A stretch of DNA of 8,626 nt from NCBI GenBank assembly GCA_030727885.1, contig JANRAT010000063.1, forward strand, positions 1 through 8,626, given 5' to 3'. A program made the translations under genes and the position numbers. The notes under the pieces are model-generated. The model worked only from the letters and a program-made list of their open reading frames with translations, did not search any database and was not told the DNA's origin. Shown here one piece after another: positions 1 through 6,969 of this stretch (position 1 is the first letter of the stretch; each line of letters begins with the position of its first letter). This DNA is from Rhodospirillales bacterium (GTDB lineage: Bacteria; Pseudomonadota; Alphaproteobacteria; Rhodospirillales; Casp-alpha2).

Positions 1-1
1 G

Positions 2-988
2 ACTTTTTGTGGTGCCAAGCATGCCATTGTCACGGTCAGCGGCACTTCGGCCCTGCATGCCGTCATCCACATGATGGGAATCGGCACCGGTGACGAGGTT
101 CTGGTCCCGGCGCTGACATTCATCGCTTCGGTCAACGCCATCGCCTATACCGGCGCCATGCCGCATTTCATTGATGCCGAGGCAACGACACTGGGTGTCG
201 ATGTGCCGAAGCTGACCAAGTACCTGCATGCAATTTCCGAACGCCGGCCCGGGGGACTTTATAATAAAGAGACCGGCCGCCGCATTGCCGCCGTCATGTG
301 CATGCATGCGTTCGGACATCCCAGTGATCTGGATGGGCTGCTGGCACTCTGTGATGAATTCGACATCCCGCTGATTGAAGATGCCGCCGAAGCGCTGGGC
401 TCATACTACAAGGGCAAGCATGTCGGCAATCACGGCCACATTTCGGTGCTCAGCTTCAACGGCAACAAAGTCATCACGACCGGTGGCGGCGGTGCGATCC
501 TCAGCAATGATGATGCACAGGCAGATCGCGCCAGACGCATCACGACGACGTCGCGCATCGCCCACCCTTATGAATTCAGCCACGATGAGATTGCCTTCAA
601 TTACCGCATGCCGAACCTGAACGCAGCGGTCGGTTGCGGGCAGATGCTCCGCCTGCCCGGATATCTGGCGCAAAAACGCCGGCTGGCCGAACGCTATCAC
701 ACCGTTTTTGCCGACATAGCGGGTATCGATCACGTGCAGGAACCGGCCGAGTGCATCAGCAATTACTGGATCAATGTGCTGCTGTTGCAGCCGGGATTCG
801 AATCGCATCGTGTGCCGATCCTTGAAGCCGCCAATGCCGTCGGCATCGGCTGTCGGGCCGCCTGGGTGCCGATATCCCAGTTGCCGATGTATGCGCACTG
901 TCCGAAAATGGACCTGAGCGGGACACAGGACCTGTATAACCGGCTTATCAATGTCCCGAGCAGCCCGCATCTGATGGCGGAAAGCTGA
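2..988 (+). CDS. LegC-like DegT/DnrJ/EryC1/StrS family PLP-dependent sugar aminotransferase (5' end outside window)
   Basis: The frame is open from base 2, so the true start lies upstream. The visible 328 codons begin inside the family's N-terminal region, at residues FCGAKHAIVTVSGTSALHAV, a pattern typical of sugar aminotransferases (aspartate aminotransferase fold). The conserved Asp of EDAAEALG is at 380-382. The PLP-binding Lys is in SFNGNK at 467-469, followed by a glycine-rich TTGGGG. The protein ends after NVPSSPHL, close to the usual C-terminus, so only about 50 N-terminal residues should be missing. The overall pattern (GDEVLVPALTF, YNKETGRRI, FNYRMPN, CPKMDLS) matches what I remember of the LegC group, which transaminates UDP-4-keto-6-deoxy-HexNAc with glutamate on the way to legionaminic acid-type or bacillosamine-like sugars. 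The exact nucleotide sugar is inferred. A 4,6-dehydratase partner would be expected upstream, outside the window. It is followed by two more nucleotide-sugar genes on the same strand. Confidence 0.9.
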   Translation, partial: TFCGAKHAIVTVSGTSALHAVIHMMGIGTGDEVLVPALTFIASVNAIAYTGAMPHFIDAEATTLGVDVPKLTKYLHAISERRPGGLYNKETGRRIAAVMCMHAFGHPSDLDGLLALCDEFDIPLIEDAAEALGSYYKGKHVGNHGHISVLSFNGNKVITTGGGGAILSNDDAQADRARRITTTSRIAHPYEFSHDEIAFNYRMPNLNAAVGCGQMLRLPGYLAQKRRLAERYHTVFADIAGIDHVQEPAECISNYWINVLLLQPGFESHRVPILEAANAVGIGCRAAWVPISQLPMYAHCPKMDLSGTQDLYNRLINVPSSPHLMAES

Positions 989-1081
989 CCGGAAAAGGGT
1001 TTCCAACAGGCTAACCGGGCTTTATCAAGGCCCTCAACGCATCACGGGCAGTGGCCTTAACAGAGGACAAGTACAGAACCG

Positions 1082-2305
1082 ATGACGGACAAGAAAAACG
1101 CAGATGTCTGCATTGTTGGCGGCGCCGGTCATGTCGGCCTGCCGATGGCGTTATCGTTTGCCAACGCAGGCTCACGCGTACAGATCTATGATATCAACGA
1201 AAAAACACTGGCAACCATTGCTTCCGGCACGATGCCGTTTGTTGATGACGGGGCCGAAGCCTATCTGCGCCATGCGCTGGACAATGATCTGCTGACGCTG
1301 ACCGCGGATCCTGCCGACATCACCCCGACCGGCGCGCTGGTCATCACCATCGGCACCCCGGTCGACGAATTTCTCAACCCGTCGCATAGCGCCGTCAAAT
1401 CCTCCATTGATGCCCTGATCCCACATATTACCGATGCGCATCTGATCGTCTTGCGCTCAACCTTGTATCCGGGCACCACCGAGTGGCTGCACAGGTATCT
1501 GCAGGAATGCGGCAAGAAAACCAGGATTTCATTTTGCCCTGAACGCTCGGTCCAGGGGCGCGCCATCAAGGAACTGTCCGAACTGCCGCAGATCATCAGC
1601 GGCACTTCAGACGCTGCCGTTGCCGAGGCCATGACCTTTTTTGCCCCGGTCGTTCCGGAAATGATCGAGATGGCGCCACTGGAAGCGGAGTTCGTCAAAC
1701 TGTTCGATAACTCCTATCGATATATCGAGTTTGCCATCGCCAACCAGTTTTACATGCTCGCCGATCAGGCCGGTGCCGATTATTCAAAAATTCATTTCGG
1801 CATGACGCATCGCTATGAACGGGCAAAACATATGCCGAGGCCGGGTTACACCGCCGGTCCTTGCCTGTTCAAAGACACCATGCAGATCGCCGCCTTTGCC
1901 CGGAATCAGTTTTCACTGGGGCACTCGGCGATGCTGGTCAACGAAGGGCTGGTTTTGTATATGATTGAAAAAATCGCCGCCGAACATGACCTTGCCAATA
2001 TCACGGTCGGATTGCTGGGCATGGCCTTCAAGGCCAACAGCGACGATATGCGCGCCTCGCTCAGCTACAAGATGAAGAAGCACCTTATGATGCGGGCCAA
2101 AGCTGTCCTGACGTCTGACCCGTATGTCCAGGAAGACCCGAACCTGCTGCCGTTGGATGAAGTCGTCGAGAAAAGTGACGTGCTCATCCTGTGCACGCCG
2201 CATGCCGACTATCGGGATCTGGACGTCAAGGGTAAGCCCGTTTTCGATGTCTGGAATCATGTGGTTCGCCCGACGCCGACTGAAGTCATCAAGGGATCGG
2301 CATGA
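1082..2305 (+). CDS. Nucleotide-sugar dehydrogenase (UDP-glucose/GDP-mannose dehydrogenase family)
   Basis: This 407-residue protein should oxidise the C6 hydroxyl of a nucleotide sugar to the uronic acid using two NAD+, in the cytoplasm. Domains in order are an N-terminal Rossmann fold with GAGHVG at residues 14-19 and the ribose-binding Asp37 (IYD), a central helical domain, and a C-terminal UDP-binding domain. Catalytic features seen are Glu154 in FCPER, Lys206 and Asn210 in KLFDN, and the nucleophile Cys261 followed by Lys264 and Asp265 in GPCLFKD. FKANSDDMRAS matches the substrate-domain signature. Length is in the family's usual range (about 390-450). The sequence resembles the broad nucleotide-sugar dehydrogenase group more than a typical UDP-glucose dehydrogenase, and the substrate (HexNAc or hexose) cannot be decided. 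An AGAGGA (1062-1067) is a distant ribosome-binding candidate, 14 bases before the ATG. The gene ends in a 4-base ATGA overlap with the next gene, which implies translational coupling. Confidence 0.9.
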   Translation: MTDKKNADVCIVGGAGHVGLPMALSFANAGSRVQIYDINEKTLATIASGTMPFVDDGAEAYLRHALDNDLLTLTADPADITPTGALVITIGTPVDEFLNPSHSAVKSSIDALIPHITDAHLIVLRSTLYPGTTEWLHRYLQECGKKTRISFCPERSVQGRAIKELSELPQIISGTSDAAVAEAMTFFAPVVPEMIEMAPLEAEFVKLFDNSYRYIEFAIANQFYMLADQAGADYSKIHFGMTHRYERAKHMPRPGYTAGPCLFKDTMQIAAFARNQFSLGHSAMLVNEGLVLYMIEKIAAEHDLANITVGLLGMAFKANSDDMRASLSYKMKKHLMMRAKAVLTSDPYVQEDPNLLPLDEVVEKSDVLILCTPHADYRDLDVKGKPVFDVWNHVVRPTPTEVIKGSA

Positions 2306-3294
2306 GCAAGAAAGTTGTCGTGACCGGCGGCACCGGTTTCATCGGTCAGGCACTGGTCCGTCGACTTGTTTCAGACGGCCATCAGGTACGGGTGTTCGAC
2401 AACGATTCCAGAGGCTCCGCATCCAGACTTAAAGACATCCTGAGCGACATCGACCTGGTCACGGGTGATATCCGCAACGCCGATGCGGTGGCCCGGGCGA
2501 TGGCCGGCCAGGATGCCGTCTGGCATCTGGCGTATGTGAACGGCACCGAGTTCTTTTACGAGAAACCGGATCTGGTGCTGGATGTCGGCGTCAAGGGCAT
2601 GGTCAACGTCATCGACGGTTGCCGGAAGCACAATGTTGCAGAACTGATCTATGCCTCGACATCCGAGGTTTATCAGACGCCTGACGTGGTCCCGACACCC
2701 GAAAACGTTGCCATGATCGTGCCCGATCCGACCAATCCCCGCTATTCCTATGGTGCCGGCAAGATCATCGGCGAGATGCTGGCGCTGCATACAGCGACGA
2801 AATTCATGGAAAAAGTTCAGATTTTCCGTCCGCACAATGTTTATGGCCCGGATATGGGCTGGGAACACGTGCTGCCGCAGTTTGTTTTGCGAATGCAGGC
2901 GCTTTGCCAGCAGTCCAAAGCCGACCCGCTGCCTTTCCCGATGCAGGGCGATGGCCGTGAAACCCGGGCCTTCAACTACATCGATGACTTTATCGACGGC
3001 GTCATGGTAATGGCGGAAAAGGGTGCAAGCGGCGAGGTTTTCCACGTCGGGACCCCCGAAGAAATCGCCATTTGCGACGTCGCAAAGCTTGTCGGCAGCT
3101 ATTTCGGCCGCAGTATCGAGATAGTCGCCCAGCCCTTGCAGAAGGGCGGCACACCCCGACGATGTCCCGATATATCTAAGCTCCGGAGCCTCGGTTACAC
3201 ACCGAAGGTGATGCTGGCAGAGGGATTCCCGAAACTCGCCGACTGGTATGTGGCACACAATCACGAGAATCCACACCGATCGGACCGCAGTTAG
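2302..3294 (+). CDS. NAD-dependent epimerase/dehydratase (extended SDR), nucleotide-sugar type
   Basis: This 330-residue extended short-chain dehydrogenase/reductase has an N-terminal Rossmann motif GGTGFIG at residues 9-15 and an acidic Asp33 (VFDND) suited to NAD(H). The Ser/Thr of the active site lies in STSEVY (119-124), and the catalytic Tyr and Lys lie in YGAGK (Tyr150, Lys154). RPHNVYGPDMGWEHV is the usual substrate-loop region, and ETRAFNYIDD is the conserved late motif of GalE/UXS/RmlB-like enzymes. The length fits that group. It could be a 4-epimerase, a 4,6-dehydratase or a UDP-glucuronate decarboxylase-like enzyme. There is no membrane extension, and the active site lacks the DE pair of RmlB dehydratases (STDEVYG is STSEVYQ here), which slightly favours epimerase or decarboxylase. 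The start overlaps the dehydrogenase stop (ATGA), so the two are co-translated. A uronic acid made by that dehydrogenase is a plausible substrate, which is inference. It is the last gene before an AT-rich gap. Confidence 0.88.
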   Translation: MSKKVVVTGGTGFIGQALVRRLVSDGHQVRVFDNDSRGSASRLKDILSDIDLVTGDIRNADAVARAMAGQDAVWHLAYVNGTEFFYEKPDLVLDVGVKGMVNVIDGCRKHNVAELIYASTSEVYQTPDVVPTPENVAMIVPDPTNPRYSYGAGKIIGEMLALHTATKFMEKVQIFRPHNVYGPDMGWEHVLPQFVLRMQALCQQSKADPLPFPMQGDGRETRAFNYIDDFIDGVMVMAEKGASGEVFHVGTPEEIAICDVAKLVGSYFGRSIEIVAQPLQKGGTPRRCPDISKLRSLGYTPKVMLAEGFPKLADWYVAHNHENPHRSDRS

Positions 3295-3336
3295 TTGGAT
3301 TGCTGCATGATTTTTAGAAATGCTCAATTTATATGA

Positions 3337-3463
3337 CGACAAACAAGGGGCCAACAATTAATGTGGACCCCATGTTTGTTATGGGCTATGTAGTTCTTCT
3401 TAATTGCAGCGTAAACGTTTGACCGCAATGTATTGTGTTTGTTTCATTTTATTCGACAAACAA
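3337..3463. repeat. Repeated CGACAAACAA / ACAAACA words in the intergenic gap
   Basis: The ten bases CGACAAACAA occur at 3337-3346 and again at 3454-3463. The reverse complement of their core, TGTTTGT, occurs at 3373-3379 and 3436-3442. The four copies thus form two inverted pairs (3339-3345 with 3373-3379, and 3436-3442 with 3456-3462) arranged + - - +. The second pair lies just before the candidate -10 box at 3467. Whether these are binding sites or by-products of hairpin structure cannot be told from the sequence. Confidence 0.45.
3338..3380 (+). terminator. Long imperfect stem-loop, terminator-like, after the nucleotide-sugar genes
   Basis: Starting 43 bases after the epimerase stop, ACAAACA (3339-3345) pairs with TGTTTGT (3373-3379), GGGG (3347-3350) with CCCC (3368-3371), CCA (3351-3353) with TGG (3364-3366), and CA (3355-3356) with TG (3362-3363). 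The loop is ATTAA. The only interruptions are an A-A mismatch (3346/3372) and single bulged A residues at 3354 and 3367. A G-T pair closes the outside (3338/3380). That is 16 Watson-Crick pairs. The GC core is followed by a T-rich half (TGTTTGTT) rather than a pure T run. It could therefore be an intrinsic terminator, perhaps working in both directions, or an mRNA-stabilising 3' hairpin. Confidence 0.5.
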
Positions 3464-3472
3464 TCATATACT
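3443..3472 (+). promoter_or_regulatory. Candidate promoter for the radical SAM gene
   Basis: A good sigma-70-like -10 box, TATACT, lies at 3467-3472 in the AT-rich gap. The best -35 at acceptable spacing is TTCATT (3443-3448, 18-base spacer), which is poor. A start near 3479 would lie only about 11 bases before the GTG at 3490. The change from GC-rich to AT-rich sequence and the stem-loop upstream support a new transcript starting here, but the -35 is weak and the call is tentative. Confidence 0.35.
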
Positions 3473-3489
3473 AGGGACATTTTAATCTA

Positions 3490-5214
3490 GTGGCACCTAA
3501 TGAAATCCATGAGAGCATGACAAAGCTAGAAACCGCCATGCCGGCCGTTCACGCACGCGAGTCTTCTCGCCAAACACCGAATTTTCAGCGCCCAATCATT
3601 ACGCGCCGGGCTGGTGAGCAGAATATGCTTACAGTTGAAGAAGCACTGGCCAATTTTCCATCTGCGGACGGTGCTCGGGTCGTCATCATGCGCCCGCCTG
3701 CCGTATTTTCGGCAAGCGCCTACAGCACGCCTGTAACCGTCGCATTAGGACCCGCCTATGTCGCCGGTTTGCTGGAAGCGGCCGGATATAACGTCGATAT
3801 CGTCGACGCCATCGGCGAAGGCCTGCAAAACATCCGCTTTTCCGATGATGGTCTTTTCAAGTATCAGGGTCTGGATATCGATACGGTTATCGAGCGCATC
3901 GGACCCGAGACCAAGATTCTTGGCGTTTCCATGATGTTCTCTCAGGCCTGGCCGCACATGCGTGCCGTCATTGAGGATGTCAAACGCGCCTATCCGCATC
4001 TGGTTATTGTCGCTGGCGGAGAACATCCTACAGCGATGCCGGAATATGTTCTGCAGGACTGTCCGGACATTGATTACATTATCACCGGCGAAGGCGAGTT
4101 GGCGTTTCTCGAGTTTCTGCACCACCATTTTGCCGGCACCTCGGTTCAGGATATTCCAGGCATAGCGTTTATCGGTGGCGACGGCGTTTACATCAACAAC
4201 GGCCTGTCCAGACGCATTGCCGACTTCGCCAATTTGCCACGCCCGGCATGGCATCTCTGCCATATCGATAATTTTTTCATCGGCAACTGGTCCCACGGCA
4301 TCCCTTACGGTCGGAACATGCTTATTCTGGCGACTCGCGGCTGTCCGTACCAGTGCACGTTCTGCTCCAGCCCGACGATGTGGACGACGCGGTATGTGAT
4401 GCGTCCGGCGACGGAAGTGGTTGATGAAATCGAGTGGCTGATTGATACGTATAATGCCAATAGTTTCGATTTTGCCGATCTGACGGCTATCGTCAAAAAG
4501 GATTGGGTGCTTGAGTTCTGTGCCGAATTAAAACGCCGGGATCTCAATATCGTCTGGCAGCTGCCATCCGGCACACGCTCAGAGGCGCTGGACCGAGAAA
4601 CCCTGCAAAGCATTTACGATGCCGGCTGCCGCTTGCTGACGTACGCCCCTGAAAGCGGCTCTGAAGACACTCTGAAGATAGTCAAAAAACGCGTAAAGCT
4701 CGACAATCTCTCGGAAAGCCTGAAGGCCGCCATAGACATCGGCCACAACGTAAAGATCAATCTCATTGTCGGGTTCCCGCACGAAAAGCGCAGGCATTGC
4801 CTGAGCACCATCCTGTTTGCCATCAAGGCGGCACGCATTGGTGTGCATGATTGCCTGGTTTCAGTTTTCACACCCTATCCGGGGTCGGAACTGTTTGATG
4901 AACTCTGCCAATCAAAAGTCATCAACACCGTAAACGATGATTACTTCAACAGTCTGACGATGCAGTTTTCATTCGCCGTCAAGGTTTCCTACTGCAAATA
5001 CCTTGGTGCCTGGGAAACCGCCGCATACCGGGTTATCGGTATGAGCATGTTTTACATTGTCTCCCTGATCTCTCACCCGAAGCGGGCGGTCAGACTTTTT
5101 CAGGCCCTGTACAAGTCGGATATTGCACCGGTAACCGTTCTAGAACAGCGTGTGAACGATTTTATGGCCGCTTTGAGAGCTGCCAAGAAAGTTAAGAACA
5201 AAAACGTTGCTTGA
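3490..5214 (+). CDS. Cobalamin-binding (B12) domain radical SAM protein
   Basis: This protein of up to 574 residues has an N-terminal cobalamin-binding Rossmann-like domain (about 60-220). The domain contains RPPAVFSA, GPAYVAGLLEAAGYNVDIVDA, GGEHPT (176-181) and ITGEGELAFLEFL, all typical of the B12 radical SAM group. A radical SAM TIM barrel follows, with the cluster-binding motif CPYQCTFC (Cys285, Cys289, Cys292), then YAPESGSEDTLK and the late motif FTPYPGSELFDEL. A C-terminal segment of about 70 residues has one hydrophobic stretch (MSMFYIVSLISHP). The layout is like BchE, HpnJ/HpnP and related methyltransferases or rearrangement enzymes, often acting on lipids, sugars or antibiotics. The substrate is not recognisable. 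The start is uncertain. The GTG at 3490 gives the longest form but adds about 45 polar residues. The ATG at 3625 has a better ribosome-binding site (GGTGAG, 3613-3618, spacing 6) and starts directly before the conserved domain. An ATG at 3517 is a third option. It is followed closely by a GT-C-like membrane gene. Confidence 0.88.
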   Translation: MAPNEIHESMTKLETAMPAVHARESSRQTPNFQRPIITRRAGEQNMLTVEEALANFPSADGARVVIMRPPAVFSASAYSTPVTVALGPAYVAGLLEAAGYNVDIVDAIGEGLQNIRFSDDGLFKYQGLDIDTVIERIGPETKILGVSMMFSQAWPHMRAVIEDVKRAYPHLVIVAGGEHPTAMPEYVLQDCPDIDYIITGEGELAFLEFLHHHFAGTSVQDIPGIAFIGGDGVYINNGLSRRIADFANLPRPAWHLCHIDNFFIGNWSHGIPYGRNMLILATRGCPYQCTFCSSPTMWTTRYVMRPATEVVDEIEWLIDTYNANSFDFADLTAIVKKDWVLEFCAELKRRDLNIVWQLPSGTRSEALDRETLQSIYDAGCRLLTYAPESGSEDTLKIVKKRVKLDNLSESLKAAIDIGHNVKINLIVGFPHEKRRHCLSTILFAIKAARIGVHDCLVSVFTPYPGSELFDELCQSKVINTVNDDYFNSLTMQFSFAVKVSYCKYLGAWETAAYRVIGMSMFYIVSLISHPKRAVRLFQALYKSDIAPVTVLEQRVNDFMAALRAAKKVKNKNVA

Positions 5215-5247
5215 ACGCTCTACAGCAGCATTGATAACAACCAACTT

Positions 5248-6777
5248 ATGACCATCCAAGACGAGGGTTTTTTCATTTTTCGTGGAAAGAACTGGCAGAT
5301 CGGTATGCTGGCAATGCTGGTCGCCGTCCTCGCTTTCTTGCTTTGCCTTGTCCGCATCTACAACTCAGCATCTTTCAGCGAGCCAATTCAGCTTTTAACA
5401 AGCGGCGATGAGGTTTCTTCGTTCTTTGGCACCTGGAATGCGATGCATGGACTGGACATTTATCTGGACCGATTTCAATCACCGTATAGCCTGGCCGATT
5501 TTAATTGGCTGTTTTACGAAACCAGTGCTGTCTGGACCCGTTTCTGGCTCAAAGCACTCTCCCTGAACGAAGCCTGGATCCCGACCCTGGTCCGGTTCTG
5601 GACCATTGCCGGATGCGCAACCGGCGGAACGGCGGCGTTTTTGCTGTTTCGTGACATCCTTCGCAAACAAGATGCGGCAAACAGTGCCCTTGCGCTTGGC
5701 ATCTCTGCGCTGCTGGTCTGGGGGCCGCTTTACGGGTTCTGGTCGTTTACGGCCCGACCCGATGTTTGGGCCGTCAGCCTTGAAATCATCGCCATCAGCG
5801 CATTTATTGCGCTCTATCGAAGCCATCCTGTTATGTCGGTCATCCTCGTATCCGTGATTGCCTATCTGGGTTGGAGCTTCAAGCATACCACCGTTTTTGG
5901 CCTGGGGTCGGTCGGGCTGTTTTTACTGTTCCGCCGGGACTTCAAGCTTTTGGCTTTGCTGACATTTTCCAGCGTGCTGTTCTGGGTCATTACTTTTGCA
6001 TCCATGAGCACCATCTATTTCGAGACAATTTTCACAATCGGGCATCCGCTGGCGTATAGTCTGGAGCGCGCGTTACGGAACTTTACCAACTTTGCCCTGA
6101 AAACAACTTTTCTGTGGCTGCCGCTGGCCGGGTTTGTGGCGCTTGTGGTTTCCCGTGAGCGAAAGATTTTTGATCTGAAGGATGATGCACTACTGCTGGC
6201 GCTGTGTGGCGTGGGTTTTACGCTGCCGGTTGAATTCGCGCTATCCTTCCAGACAGAAAGCAGCGAGAACTACTACTTTACCCCGGCCTTCTTTATGGCC
6301 TTTCTGTTCATTTGCCTCGTTTCCAGAACAAGACTTCTTTCCGCGCGTACACAAACCGTCATCACCGGATTAAGTAGTGCCGGTTTGATTCTGACTGCGC
6401 TGGCCATTCTCTCCGTACTGTTCGGCTTGAGCGGATTCCTGAAGCCGCCTGGCAATCAGCAGCTGATCAATGCTCAGAAAATCTGCCTGGATTCCTTACA
6501 ACGGCCGCTTTATGTCAATGACCGCTTGATGTCCCTGCCGTGGAATACGCCAAACAACACGTCCTATGTTCGTTCTTATCATTATGAGTTGGAGCGCTCT
6601 CTCGGCCGAAAATTCGAGAACGATGGCATCGGTGGCATGATCAGGGATGGGAAATTCGCGACGATTGCCGTTCCGAGCAAACCGGCCCCGGACAAAGTAG
6701 ACGGTGCGACGCTGGAAGGGTATCACTTGTTGCCGGAACAGTGCGCCGGTATGAGTATTTTTGTTCGCAACCCCTGA
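5248..6777 (+). CDS. Polytopic membrane protein, GT-C-like glycosyltransferase (first paralog)
   Basis: This 509-residue protein has about 10-11 hydrophobic segments, the first at about residues 17-36 and the last ending near 395, followed by a soluble tail of about 110 residues. The first extracytoplasmic loop carries Asp54-Glu55 (SGDE), then GLDIY, SPYS and NWLFYE. This acidic pair followed by a G..Y..P..Y pattern is characteristic of GT-C glycosyltransferases that use polyprenyl-phosphate sugar donors (PMT/ArnT/GT39-like). GFWSFTARPDVWAV (Arg170, Asp172) and ENYYFTPAFF are further conserved-looking motifs. It starts 34 bases after the radical SAM stop with no clear ribosome-binding site, so it probably shares that transcript. 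A closely related second copy begins at 7861. The donor, acceptor and even enzymatic activity are inferred from fold-level resemblance. A non-catalytic polytopic protein is possible. Confidence 0.78.
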   Translation: MTIQDEGFFIFRGKNWQIGMLAMLVAVLAFLLCLVRIYNSASFSEPIQLLTSGDEVSSFFGTWNAMHGLDIYLDRFQSPYSLADFNWLFYETSAVWTRFWLKALSLNEAWIPTLVRFWTIAGCATGGTAAFLLFRDILRKQDAANSALALGISALLVWGPLYGFWSFTARPDVWAVSLEIIAISAFIALYRSHPVMSVILVSVIAYLGWSFKHTTVFGLGSVGLFLLFRRDFKLLALLTFSSVLFWVITFASMSTIYFETIFTIGHPLAYSLERALRNFTNFALKTTFLWLPLAGFVALVVSRERKIFDLKDDALLLALCGVGFTLPVEFALSFQTESSENYYFTPAFFMAFLFICLVSRTRLLSARTQTVITGLSSAGLILTALAILSVLFGLSGFLKPPGNQQLINAQKICLDSLQRPLYVNDRLMSLPWNTPNNTSYVRSYHYELERSLGRKFENDGIGGMIRDGKFATIAVPSKPAPDKVDGATLEGYHLLPEQCAGMSIFVRNP

Positions 6778-6797
6778 GTAGAGCGCCATCGTGCCTT

Positions 6798-6824
6798 TGA
6801 CCCCTTTAATCAGTCAGGTTTTTT
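6798..6824 (+). terminator. Weak terminator-like hairpin with T run
   Basis: Downstream of the first membrane gene, TGAC (6798-6801) can pair with GTCA (6813-6816), extended by CC/GG across a two-base bulge and followed directly by TTTTTT (6819-6824). The stem is short and the loop long, so efficient termination is doubtful. The T run in a gap between two genes is the only support. Confidence 0.25.
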
Positions 6825-6856
6825 AAAACTTAGGCTCTCACGAGACGAATTCACTT

Positions 6857-6906
6857 TATAATCGCACATTTGACCACGTTCCCGGTTTGCGCAAAACTGG
6901 TATAAA
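6857..6906 (+). promoter_or_regulatory. Candidate promoter region for the methyltransferase gene
   Basis: The 192-base gap before the methyltransferase holds a perfect -10 hexamer TATAAT (6857-6862) without a good -35. It also holds an extended -10 element, TGGTATAAA (TG at 6898-6899, TATAAA at 6901-6906). The second is better placed, about 60 bases before the ATG. An imperfect palindrome (6881-6900) abuts its 5' side and could be an operator. A TTGACC at 6870-6875 is too far (25 bases) from TATAAA to be a standard -35. Confidence 0.4.
6881..6900. promoter_or_regulatory. Imperfect 20-bp palindrome, operator-like
   Basis: The half-site CCCGGTTTGC (6881-6890) is mirrored by GCAAAACTGG (6891-6900), with 8 of 10 positions complementary and no spacer. 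It occupies the -35/-10 spacer next to TATAAA at 6901, a usual place for a repressor site. No regulator gene is present in the window, so any binding protein is unknown. Confidence 0.35.
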
Positions 6907-6969
6907 TCTGGGATTTACCGCTTTACATGCTCTCCGGCTGCACGGAAAACCGCAAAGGACAAAAACAGT

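Noticed and set aside
401..1006. A 201-codon open frame on the - strand inside the aminotransferase gene
   Set aside because: It is antisense to the PLP-lysine region of a well-supported gene, and no domain is recognisable in it.
1017..1033. Small hairpin GGGCTT with AAGGCCC between aminotransferase and dehydrogenase, and another at 991-1004 (GGAAA/TTTCC)
   Set aside because: Both stems are 5-6 pairs without a following T run, so I could not support a terminator. The 93-base gap shows nothing else beyond a weak ribosome-binding site.
2371..3357. A 328-codon open frame on the - strand covering almost all of the epimerase gene
   Set aside because: It mirrors the codon structure of a clear SDR gene on the + strand, its translation shows no recognisable motif and it is rich in His/Arg/Asp as shadow frames often are.
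3419..3447. TTGACC at 3419-3424 as the -35 of the radical SAM promoter
   Set aside because: At 17-base spacing the -10 would be TTTCAT, a poor match, and the good TATACT is 42 bases away.
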